NCBI RefSeq assembly: GCF_900111765.1
Contig: NZ_FOIB01000005.1
Location: 372,001 to 436,000, forward strand
Reading direction: 5' to 3'
DNA: 64,000 nucleotides
Source of the DNA: Myxococcus fulvus
GTDB lineage: Bacteria; Myxococcota; Myxococcia; Myxococcales; Myxococcaceae
Below the pieces are notes generated by a model. The model was given only the letters and a program-made list of their open reading frames with translations. It was not told the DNA's origin and made no database searches. Within the stretch, counting starts at the first letter, position 1; every line of letters starts with the position of its first letter. A program made the position numbers and the translations under genes. This document shows, in pieces, positions 52,706 through 60,599 of this stretch.

Positions 52706-53728
52706 ATGTCGGGGATGCGAAGCTGGGGCTCGCGAGGACGCGGGCTGGCCGTGGTGGTGGTGTCGCTGTGGGGGGTGCTGGCGCAGGCGCAGCGGCTGGA
52801 TTCGCCGCTGGAGGTCGGCGGGAATCGCCCGTGGGCGCAGGGGGTGCCTCGGGACGAGCAGCAGGCGGCGCAGGCGCTCTTCCTGGAGGGGAACGAGCGG
52901 CTGCGGGAGTCGGTCTTCGTGGAGGCCAGCCGGAGCTATCGGCGGGCGCTGCGACACTGGAACCATCCGGCGATTCATTACAACCTGGCGCTGGCGTTGA
53001 TGAACCTGGACCAGCCGATCGAGGTGCACAAGCACCTGGAGTCGGCGCTGGGTCACGGGGCGGACCCGCTGGATTCGAACCGGTACGAGCATGCGCGCTC
53101 GTACAAGGCGCTGCTCGAGAAGCAGTTGGCGTGGGTGGACGTCCGGTGTGACGAGCGGGGGGCCATCGTCACACTGAATGGACAGCCGCTGTTCACGGGA
53201 CCGGGGAGGTATCAGGGACTCATCCGGCCCGGGATGCACAGCGTGATTGCGTTCAAGGACGGGTATCTGCCGACGGAGAAGCGTCAGGCCTTGATGCCCG
53301 GGGAGAGGACGAAGCTCGAGCTGGATTTGTACACGGAGGAGGAGGTCATCCGGTACCGGCGACGGTGGTCCGCGTGGGTGCCGTGGACCGTGCTGGGGGC
53401 GGGATTGGTGGCGGCGGGTGGGGGTGGGTGGATGCACTGGAAGGCCAATGACGCCTTCGGGAAGTTCGATGCGGGCATCAAGGATCCGAAGGGAGTCAAT
53501 CTCACGCCCGACTTGAAGAGCCTTCACAAAGATGGCGCCAACTTCCGCGCCGCGGCCTATGGCGCGTACGCGCTGGGAGGGGCCGCAGCCATCACCGGAA
53601 CCGTGCTGCTCTATCTCAACCGGCAGCGGTCTTATCGACTTACGGCAGAGGAACTCGCGCCTTCCCTGGTCATCGCTCCCTCCGTGGGCTCCGAATTCCA
53701 GGGCGCCGTGGGGACCATTCGTTTTTGA
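52706..53728 (+). CDS. Exported TPR and PEGA-like membrane protein
   Basis: This is a 340-residue protein, eight bases after the kinase gene. It has a signal peptide (residues ~1-29, ending AQAQ). A TPR pair follows at ~50-120 ('AQALFLEGNERLRESVFVEA' and 'AIHYNLALALMNLDQPIEV'), then a PEGA-like beta domain at ~145-210 ('VRCDERGAIVTLNGQPLFTGPGRYQG...KDGYLPTEKRQALMPGE') and two membrane spans (~222-245 and ~280-305). The same architecture occurs at 13247-14026 in this window. It is likely a partner of the kinase-nSTAND protein at the envelope. No enzyme motif is seen. Confidence 0.85.
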   Translation: MSGMRSWGSRGRGLAVVVVSLWGVLAQAQRLDSPLEVGGNRPWAQGVPRDEQQAAQALFLEGNERLRESVFVEASRSYRRALRHWNHPAIHYNLALALMNLDQPIEVHKHLESALGHGADPLDSNRYEHARSYKALLEKQLAWVDVRCDERGAIVTLNGQPLFTGPGRYQGLIRPGMHSVIAFKDGYLPTEKRQALMPGERTKLELDLYTEEEVIRYRRRWSAWVPWTVLGAGLVAAGGGGWMHWKANDAFGKFDAGIKDPKGVNLTPDLKSLHKDGANFRAAAYGAYALGGAAAITGTVLLYLNRQRSYRLTAEELAPSLVIAPSVGSEFQGAVGTIRF

Positions 53729-53739
53729 AGAGGTGCGAC

Positions 53740-55050
53740 GTGTACTCGACTCCAATCCTCAAGAACATCTCACTTGCCCTCATTGTCGCGGGAATGACCG
53801 CCTGCATCGAATCCAAGAGTACGGACTGCGGGGATGGCTTCATGTGCCCTGCGGGCACGAAATGCGCCGCCGGAAAGAACCAGTGCATCGTTGGTGACTG
53901 CGGCGACAGCTTCACACAGACATCCACGGGCGAAGAGTGCGACGACGGCAACATCGACTCCGATGACGGGTGCAGCAGCACCTGCAAGATCGAGCGCTGT
54001 GGAGACCAATTCACCTCCGCACTCAGGAACGAGGTTTGTGACGACGGAAATACGAATAGCGGAGATGGCTGCAGCAGTGACTGCCAGTCCAAGGAAGAGT
54101 GCGGAAACGGGATTCGTGACGTCGGCGAAGAATGCGACGATGGAAACAATTCGGATAACGACGATTGTCTCACCACGTGCCTACTCGCCCGCTGCGGTGA
54201 CGGATTCACCCACCTCCACGGGACTGGCCGCGAAGCCTGTGATGATGGTCCCCACCTCGACGGTCCCTGTCGCTCCGATTGCCGCTCACTCAAGAAGTGT
54301 GGAAATGCCTTGGTGGACCCAGGCGAGGAATGCGACGACGGCAATGACATCGACACCGATGCATGCCCTCGCACCTGCAAGAATGCATTTTGCGGAGACG
54401 GCTTCGTCCTGGATTCAAAAGAACATCGCGAGGAATGCGATGATGGCAATACGAGCGCATGTGGTTCATGCAATGCGACCTGCACCCAGAAGCAGGAGCC
54501 TGCCCGCGCCCAGGGTTCCATCCAGGTCGACCTGGCCGACGGCGGCAGCATCCAGGACGGAGAAATCCTCATCGTTGGCGATGGAGTCAGGCGCTGCATC
54601 TTCGAGTTCGACAGGGACGACAAGATCATCGACACACACATCGGATTGAAGACCGCCACCCCGGACAGTGGGGCGAACGTGGTCGAGGCCATTCATGTCG
54701 CGCTGCTCTACGCGAGGGACAACGTCATCGACCCGGACTGCCGCGCCTCCGACGCAGGGAGCTTCGCGTCTCATCCCGGACTGCGCATGAACTTCCATCT
54801 GGAGGATGGAGGAACGCGCCTGAGCCTGACCCATCTCGACTTGGGCCCGCAGGGCAACCAACCCATCATCGAGTCCGTGGAGAACCCCGGCTTCACCGTG
54901 ACGTCCCTGAGCGGAGGAACAGGCATGGACTGCCCGGCCGGCACGGGGTGCACCGACGACCGCGACTGCGACCCGGTCGATGGCCGTCACGAGTGCCTGA
55001 AGGACGACGACCAACCCGTCGGCCGCTGTGGCCGCAGAGGCGCCCCCTAA
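53740..55050 (+). CDS. Myxobacterial cysteine-rich repeat (DUF4215-type) lipoprotein
   Basis: This is a 436-residue lipoprotein. The GTG at 53740 is chosen because AAGAGG lies six bases upstream; a TTG at 53725 overlapping the previous stop is the alternative. The signal ends VAGMTAC. At least six repeats of 'CGDGxxxxxEECDDGNxxxxDGCSxxC' follow (~40-250), the disulfide repeat typical of myxobacteria. The C-terminal ~180 residues ('AQGSIQVDLADGGSIQDGEI' onward) are a separate beta-rich domain of no known family. Codon choice is less GC-biased than in the neighbours (GATGATGG, GAAATACGAATAG stretches). It is third in the kinase operon. The MYXO-CTERM sorting tail is absent. Confidence 0.85.
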   Translation: MYSTPILKNISLALIVAGMTACIESKSTDCGDGFMCPAGTKCAAGKNQCIVGDCGDSFTQTSTGEECDDGNIDSDDGCSSTCKIERCGDQFTSALRNEVCDDGNTNSGDGCSSDCQSKEECGNGIRDVGEECDDGNNSDNDDCLTTCLLARCGDGFTHLHGTGREACDDGPHLDGPCRSDCRSLKKCGNALVDPGEECDDGNDIDTDACPRTCKNAFCGDGFVLDSKEHREECDDGNTSACGSCNATCTQKQEPARAQGSIQVDLADGGSIQDGEILIVGDGVRRCIFEFDRDDKIIDTHIGLKTATPDSGANVVEAIHVALLYARDNVIDPDCRASDAGSFASHPGLRMNFHLEDGGTRLSLTHLDLGPQGNQPIIESVENPGFTVTSLSGGTGMDCPAGTGCTDDRDCDPVDGRHECLKDDDQPVGRCGRRGAP

Positions 55051-55093
55051 CGGACAGTTGCGCCCAGTCCCGGGGTCCGTATCCTCCGCCGCC

Positions 55094-56131
55094 ATGGCCA
55101 CCCACTTCGACCCCAGCGCAGCGGCGCAGCCGGGCTCCGGCGTCTTCGGACTCCCCCACTCTCCCGACGAGGCACACGTCGTCCTCATCCCCGTGCCCTT
55201 CGAGGCCACCACCAGCTACGGCGGTGGTACCTCCGAGGGCCCCGCCGCCGTCCTCGACGCCAGCCGCCAGGTGGACCTCTTCGACGTGGAGACCGGCCGC
55301 CCCTACGAGCGCGGCATCGCCATGCTCCCCGAATCCCAGGAGCTGCGCGACTGGAACACCCAGGCCAAGGAGCGCGCCCAGGTCGTCATCGAGGCCGGCG
55401 GCATCCACTCCGGTGAAGCCGAGCTCCTCGCCGCCGCCAAGGACGTCAACGCCCTCTGCGACCAGATGAACGAGCTGGTCTACCGCACCACCCAGCACTG
55501 GCTCGACCAGGGCAAACGCGTCGCCGCCGTCGGCGGAGACCACTCCATCTCCTACGGCATCATCCGCGCCCACGCCGAGAAGTACCCCGGCCTCGGCGTG
55601 CTCCACCTGGACGCCCACGCCGACCTGCGCGTCGCCTACGAGGGCTTCACCTGGTCCCACGCCTCCATCATGTACAACGTCGCCGAGCGCATCCCCGGCG
55701 TGAAGACGCTCGTCCAGGTCGGCCTGCGCGACATGAGCCAGGAGGAGCACCGCTACATCGAGGACTCCAACGGCCGCGTCCACGGCTTCTTCGACGCCGC
55801 CCTCCAGAACAAGCGCTTCGACGGCGTGCCCTGGAACCGCCAGGTCGATGAGATGGTCGCCCTGCTCCCCCAGCAGGTCTACCTGTCCTTCGACATCGAC
55901 GGCCTGGACCCCGTCCTCTGCCCCCACACCGGCACCCCCGTCCCCGGCGGACTGTCCTTCCCCGAGGCCGTGGCCCTCATCGCCGGCGTCGTCCGCTCCG
56001 GCCGCACCATCGTCGGCTTCGACCTGACCGAAGTGGCCCCCGACCCCGAGGGCAGCGAGTGGGACGGCAACGTCGGCGCCCGCCTGCTCTACAAGATGAT
56101 TGGCTGGATGCTGAAGTCCCAGAAGGCCTGA
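55094..56131 (+). CDS. speB: Ureohydrolase (agmatinase/arginase family)
   Basis: This 345-residue enzyme hydrolyses a guanidino compound to urea and an amine. The metal-binding motifs are complete: GGDHS (~154), DAHADLR (~177-183) and DIDGLDP (~274). The remaining active-site lines ('HASIMYNVAERI', 'GGLSFPEAVALIAGV', 'FDLTEVAPDPE') are normal. The loops are agmatinase-like rather than arginase-like, so putrescine formation from agmatine is likely, but guanidinobutyrase or similar activity cannot be excluded. The ATG at 55094 is taken as the start. It is transcribed alone, close behind the cysteine-rich lipoprotein gene, and converges with the response regulator. Confidence 0.88.
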   Translation: MATHFDPSAAAQPGSGVFGLPHSPDEAHVVLIPVPFEATTSYGGGTSEGPAAVLDASRQVDLFDVETGRPYERGIAMLPESQELRDWNTQAKERAQVVIEAGGIHSGEAELLAAAKDVNALCDQMNELVYRTTQHWLDQGKRVAAVGGDHSISYGIIRAHAEKYPGLGVLHLDAHADLRVAYEGFTWSHASIMYNVAERIPGVKTLVQVGLRDMSQEEHRYIEDSNGRVHGFFDAALQNKRFDGVPWNRQVDEMVALLPQQVYLSFDIDGLDPVLCPHTGTPVPGGLSFPEAVALIAGVVRSGRTIVGFDLTEVAPDPEGSEWDGNVGARLLYKMIGWMLKSQKA

Positions 56132-56134
56132 GCT

Positions 56135-56761
56135 TCAGCTCACCCCGCCCTTCGGCAATCGCACGCCGAAGGGCACGCTTCGCACCACCGAGGGCTCCAC
56201 TCCCGGCGCCGCCCCCTGCTGGCGCGCCAGCTCCGTCGCCACCGACGCCATCGACTCGAGCTGCGCGCGCAACACCTCCAGCGCCGCCAGGTCCACCGAC
56301 GGCCCCGCCTCCAGCCGCCGCAGTTGCCGCCGCGCCTCGTCCAGTGGCCCCTGCAGCGCCCTGGCCGCCCACGCCCCCAACGGCAGCCCCACCCCCACCG
56401 CCGCCCCCTTCGGCGCATCCACCAGCGACTTGTGGATGAGCGCCTCGAAGTCGGTGATTTCGAACGGCTTGTGCAGGAACGCGTCCGCCTCCGGCGCGCC
56501 CTGCGGCAACACCGCGCTCAGCAGGATGACGGGGACGCCGTGCAGGTCCACGTCGCGCTTGAGCCGGCGGCAGAGCTCCACCCCACTCAGGCGCGGCATC
56601 ATGTGGTCCGTCACCACCAGATGTGGGCGACGCGTCCGGGCCAGGGCCAGGGCCTCCTCGCCGTCGCGAGCCTTCACCACATCGTGACCCAGGTCCTCGA
56701 CCACCTGACTGAGGACCTCCAGCACCGCGGGCTCATCATCCGCGACCAGGACCAGACTCAT
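56135..56761 (-). CDS. Response regulator with a helical C-terminal extension
   Basis: This is a 208-residue protein; the ATG at 56761 gives a normal receiver start. The REC domain at ~1-120 has all key residues: acidic pair Asp8/Asp9, phospho-acceptor Asp52 in VVTDHMMP, Ser82 and Lys98 in LHKPF. The remaining ~85 residues are Ala/Leu/Arg-rich helices ('ARRQLRRLEAG', 'LRAQLESMASVATELARQQ') with no DNA-binding motif, so it is a phosphorylation-dependent adaptor rather than a transcription factor. No cognate kinase is adjacent; the hybrid kinase at 60600-62522 is a possible partner. It is divergent from the htrA gene, 244 bases away. Confidence 0.88.
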   Translation of the reverse strand: MSLVLVADDEPAVLEVLSQVVEDLGHDVVKARDGEEALALARTRRPHLVVTDHMMPRLSGVELCRRLKRDVDLHGVPVILLSAVLPQGAPEADAFLHKPFEITDFEALIHKSLVDAPKGAAVGVGLPLGAWAARALQGPLDEARRQLRRLEAGPSVDLAALEVLRAQLESMASVATELARQQGAAPGVEPSVVRSVPFGVRLPKGGVS

Positions 56762-57005
56762 GCTTCCGCTCCTCCGCACCAGCGTGGCCCCCAAGCCACG
56801 CCGCCAGGACTTCGGCCTGCCCCTTGGATGAAGCGAGAATCCTCGGGGAACAGCCACCACCCGGAGATGCAATCGTTCACGGACGTGCGGAGTGGTTTAT
56901 GAAAGGCGACGCACCGCCTCCAGCGAATCGTGGGAATGACGCCGGCTTCCCGACAGTCCACCTGTCCTTCGCCGGACAATCCGCTGGAGGCCCACGGAGG
57001 GTGAC

Positions 57006-58358
57006 ATGAAGGGTGGAGTCATGAGGTGGGCAACCGTGCTGGTGGCGCTCGTCGCCACGGGAAGCGCGAGCGCGGACCTGGCCCGGCGGCGAGACGCCGT
57101 CGTGGAGGTCGTCCAGAAGGTCTCACCGGCCGTCGTCTACATCGGCACCGAGCAGGAGGTGGAGGCACGCTTCCGTCGCCGCTCCCCGCTGGAGGAGTTC
57201 TTCGGCGGCTTCGGGGGTGAGCGAGGCGAGCGCGGGCGCCAGAGGATTCAAGGCCTGGGCAGCGGCGTCATCATCGACCCGACGGGCATCATCGTCACCA
57301 ACGACCACGTCATCCGGGGCGCGTCCACCATCCACGTGGTGCTCGCGGATGGGCGCTCGCTGGACGCGGAGGTCATCGGCAGCGACGCCAACAACGACCT
57401 GGCCGTGCTCAAGGTGACGACGAAGGAGCCGCTGCCCATCGCCAAGCTGGGCATCAGCTCCGACCTCATGATTGGCGAGACGGTGGTCGCCATCGGCAGC
57501 CCGTTCGGACTGAGCAAGACGGTGACGGCGGGCGTGGTGTCCGCCACCGGCCGCACCTTCCGCGCGGACAACCGCGTGTACAACGACTTCGTGCAGACGG
57601 ACGCGGCCATCAACCCCGGCAACTCGGGCGGACCGCTGCTCAACGTGGACGGCGAAATCATCGGCATCAACACCGCCATCTTCGGCGGCGGCGCGCAGGG
57701 CATCGGCTTCGCCATCCCCGCCGACAAGGTGCGCCGCATCGTCGACGAGCTCACCCGCTTCGGGAAGCTGCGCCCGGCGTGGGTGGGGATGGATGCGGTG
57801 GACCTGACGCCGCGCGCGGCAAGGCAGCTCGGGTGGGACCGCTCCTACGGCGCGCTGGTGACGGCCGTGGAGGACGGCAGCCCCGCGGCCCAGGCCGGCG
57901 TGCGGCGCGGTGACATCGTCGCGGAGCTGGGCGGCTCGCGCATCCAGGACGCCGAGGACTTCGACACCCGCGTGCGCGGCTACCCGGCCCGCTCCGCCTT
58001 CGCGCTCGTGCTGTTCCGTGAAGGCGCCTCGCGCACCGTCCAGGTCACCCCCTCCGAGTTCCCTGGCCGAATGGTGGAGTCCCTCGCCTGGGACAGGCTG
58101 GGACTCCGGGTGAAGGAGAACCGGGGCGTGCTGACGTTGTCGGGCGTGAGAGGGGGCTCGGCGGCCGCGGAGGTGGGGCTGGAGCCCGGGGACGTCATCC
58201 TCCGGGTGAACAACCAGCCGGTGACGACGGCGGATGCCTTCAAGGAGGCCCTGCTCACGGCGCGTCGGGGACGTAGCGTGCTGTTGCTCGTGAGACGGGG
58301 CCGCTACGGCTATCACATCACCCTGCCCTTCGAGCAGGACACGGGGCAGAGCCTGTAG
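57006..58358 (+). CDS. HtrA/DegP-family periplasmic serine protease
   Basis: This is a 450-residue protease-chaperone. The ATG at 57006 has GGAGG five bases upstream. The signal peptide ends near SASAD (~24). The trypsin-like domain at ~30-250 has a complete triad: His101 in TNDHVI, Asp131 in NNDLAVL, Ser207 in NPGNSGGPL. Two PDZ domains follow (~265-350 'GSPAAQAGVRRGDIVAELGG' and ~365-445 'GGSAAAEVGLEPGDVILRVN'). It degrades or refolds misfolded envelope proteins, as for DegP/DegQ. The loop around residues 50-75 ('FRRRSPLEEFFGGF') is the typical family insertion. It is monocistronic. Confidence 0.93.
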   Translation: MKGGVMRWATVLVALVATGSASADLARRRDAVVEVVQKVSPAVVYIGTEQEVEARFRRRSPLEEFFGGFGGERGERGRQRIQGLGSGVIIDPTGIIVTNDHVIRGASTIHVVLADGRSLDAEVIGSDANNDLAVLKVTTKEPLPIAKLGISSDLMIGETVVAIGSPFGLSKTVTAGVVSATGRTFRADNRVYNDFVQTDAAINPGNSGGPLLNVDGEIIGINTAIFGGGAQGIGFAIPADKVRRIVDELTRFGKLRPAWVGMDAVDLTPRAARQLGWDRSYGALVTAVEDGSPAAQAGVRRGDIVAELGGSRIQDAEDFDTRVRGYPARSAFALVLFREGASRTVQVTPSEFPGRMVESLAWDRLGLRVKENRGVLTLSGVRGGSAAAEVGLEPGDVILRVNNQPVTTADAFKEALLTARRGRSVLLLVRRGRYGYHITLPFEQDTGQSL

Positions 58359-58436
58359 GGTTGCCCACCGAACGAGCGTGGGTTCGGGTTCCTCGGATTT
58401 CGAAGGGCGCGCATCTCGCACTAGCATGCGTGCCCC

Positions 58437-60512
58437 ATGAGCACCGTGCGCTACCTGTCCCTTGGACCCTTGCTCGCCGGGGCGGGCTCCCGAGCCTTCC
58501 TGGGGCTCGCCCTGGAAGATGGATTGCCTCCTCGCCCCGTCGTCCTCATCTGGGCGCCCCAGGAGGTGGTCCAGAGCCCCGAGCTGACGGCGAAGCTGAC
58601 GCGTGAGACGAGCCGCGCGCTCGTCTTCGAACACCCGAACATCCTCCGCGTCCACAGCCTCGCGGCTCAGGACGGCGGGCTGGCCCGCGTCACGGAGTTC
58701 GCCGACGGCGAGCCCCTGCGCCGCGTGCTGGAGGCGAGCCCGCGCCTGCCTCCGCCCCTGGCCGCGCTGGTGGCGGCCGACGCGGCCACGGGCCTGCACT
58801 ACGCGCACATGGCCGGCAACGACGACGGCACGCCGCTGGTGCACGGCGACGTGCGGCCGGAGACGTTGATGGTCTCCTTCAGCGGCCTGACGAAGGTGAC
58901 GGGCTACGGCGCGCTGAGCGTGGCCCCGCGTGAGCGAGACGGCAAGCGCGTGAAGAACCGCCGCGCGTACAGCGCTCCCGAGCAGCTGCTCGGCGGACGC
59001 GAGGCGGTCAACGTCCAGTCGGACGTGTTCCTGTTGGGGCTCGTGCTGCACGAGTGCCTCTCCGGGAAGATGCCCTTCAAGGACAACGCGGACCCGGACA
59101 AGGCGACGCTCACGCGCACGCTGCCGACGATGTCGCAGGACGTGCCGCTGAAGCTGGACGCGGTGGTGCGCAAGGCGACGGCGAAGCGCGCGTATGACCG
59201 GTACGCCTCCGCGCACGCCTTCCGTGAGGCCATCGTCGAGGCCGTGGGCACGCTGCCCGCGCACACGCTGCTCGCCGACTACCTGGCCAAGCTCTTCCCG
59301 CCGGAGAACGAGGCTCGCGCGGCGCGGCGCCGGGTCATCGACGCGGGCATCGCGGACGTGCTGCAGAAGACGGGCGTTCCGCCCCCGGCCGTGGCGGAGT
59401 TCCTCGCCACCGGCGTCCTGCCCGCCTCCATCATCCCGAAGGTCTGGCCGGCGATGCAGGGCCAGCTGTCCATCCTGGCCGCCGTGTCGGGGGGGAGCAG
59501 CGAGGTGCAGATCGCCGAGCCCTCCTCCGCGCAGGTGGCGAAGGAGCCCGCGAGCACGCCCTCGACGAGCGCGGCCCAGGCCGTGAGCACGGAGGGCACG
59601 GCGTCGGCTCCGGCGAGCACTGCTTCACCGGCCGCCGCGGAGGCCACGGGCAGCTCGCCCACGGTCAGCACGGCCGCCGAAGCCACGGGCAGCACGGCCG
59701 TGGCCGCGAAGACCTCCGAGCCCACGGGCAGCACGGCCGTGGTAGCGAAGACCCCCGAGAGCACGGGCAGCGCGCCCATCGTCGGAGCGACGTCGCATCA
59801 GCCGGCGGTGACCAGCGCGCAGGGCTCGTCGCCCCAGCCCGTGACGGCCACTCCAGCGGGCCCCGTACCTCCTCCGAGCGCGGCGGCGCCGAAGAAGTCC
59901 TCGCGCGGCTGGCTCGCCATCGTGGGTATCGGCTCCGCGCTGGCGCTCGCGGGCGCGGCGGTCATCGTCAAGCGGCTGCCCACGCAAGTGGAGGCCTCGC
60001 TGGAGGACGCAGGCCCCGCCACCGTCGCGCAGGCGGCAGTGGACGGCGACGCGGGGACCGATGCGGGAACGGATGCGGGAGCCCAGGCCATCGCGATGGG
60101 CTACCTGGACCTCACCGTCGACCCGCGCGTGGATGTGTCCTATCCGGGCGGCTTCCTCGGGCGCACGCCGCTGAGCGTGTCGCTTCCGGCGGGACGTCAC
60201 GTGTTCACGCTGACCAACGCGGTGCTCGGCATCCAGCTGTCGCGCACGTTCACCATCCCCGCGAACGGGCGCAACGCGCAGCAGCTCTATTTGAACAAGG
60301 CCTTCCTCAACGTGCGTGCGCCGAAGGACGCCATCGTCACCCTCGATGGACGGCTCATCGGCGCCGCGCCTGTCGAGGAGCAGGACGTCTACGAGGGCAC
60401 GCACCAGCTCCTCGTCATCGCGAACGGTGCGCGGTGGCAGAAGACCTTCAAGGTCGAGCCCGGCCAGCGCATCTCGTTCGACGTCGACTTCGAGGCGCCG
60501 CCCGAGGAGTGA
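58437..60512 (+). CDS. Pseudokinase with repeat linker, membrane span and PEGA-like tail
   Basis: This 691-residue protein contains a Hanks-kinase fold (~1-280) that appears inactive: the ATP-binding Lys line reads 'VVLIWAPQEVV', the catalytic loop is 'LVHGDVRPETLM' (HGD, not HRD, and no Asn) and DFG is replaced by 'VTGYGAL'. APE-like 'YSAPEQLLGG' and later helices are retained. A linker (~355-490) includes four tandem 13-residue units rich in Thr/Ser/Ala (~402-453). A transmembrane span follows ('WLAIVGIGSALALAGAAVIV', ~495-515). The C-terminal ~150 residues form two PEGA-like domains ('GYLDLTVDPRVDVSYPGG', 'FLNVRAPKDAIVTLDGRLIG'). It likely senses or scaffolds at the envelope instead of phosphorylating. 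Confidence 0.87.
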   Translation: MSTVRYLSLGPLLAGAGSRAFLGLALEDGLPPRPVVLIWAPQEVVQSPELTAKLTRETSRALVFEHPNILRVHSLAAQDGGLARVTEFADGEPLRRVLEASPRLPPPLAALVAADAATGLHYAHMAGNDDGTPLVHGDVRPETLMVSFSGLTKVTGYGALSVAPRERDGKRVKNRRAYSAPEQLLGGREAVNVQSDVFLLGLVLHECLSGKMPFKDNADPDKATLTRTLPTMSQDVPLKLDAVVRKATAKRAYDRYASAHAFREAIVEAVGTLPAHTLLADYLAKLFPPENEARAARRRVIDAGIADVLQKTGVPPPAVAEFLATGVLPASIIPKVWPAMQGQLSILAAVSGGSSEVQIAEPSSAQVAKEPASTPSTSAAQAVSTEGTASAPASTASPAAAEATGSSPTVSTAAEATGSTAVAAKTSEPTGSTAVVAKTPESTGSAPIVGATSHQPAVTSAQGSSPQPVTATPAGPVPPPSAAAPKKSSRGWLAIVGIGSALALAGAAVIVKRLPTQVEASLEDAGPATVAQAAVDGDAGTDAGTDAGAQAIAMGYLDLTVDPRVDVSYPGGFLGRTPLSVSLPAGRHVFTLTNAVLGIQLSRTFTIPANGRNAQQLYLNKAFLNVRAPKDAIVTLDGRLIGAAPVEEQDVYEGTHQLLVIANGARWQKTFKVEPGQRISFDVDFEAPPEE
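59640..59795 (+). repeat. Four tandem 39-bp repeats inside the pseudokinase gene
   Basis: Units at 59640, 59679, 59718 and 59757 encode 13 residues each, beginning E-x-T-G-S. The middle two are nearly identical at the DNA level, indicating recent slippage or duplication. They extend a flexible linker before the membrane span. Confidence 0.8.
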
Positions 60513-60599
60513 TTCACCCGAGGTCCCCACCGAAGCCGGGCGCCGACAGCTCGGGCGCACGGCGAATCGGTGGGGGCATCGCGATGCAGGCCACGCCGC

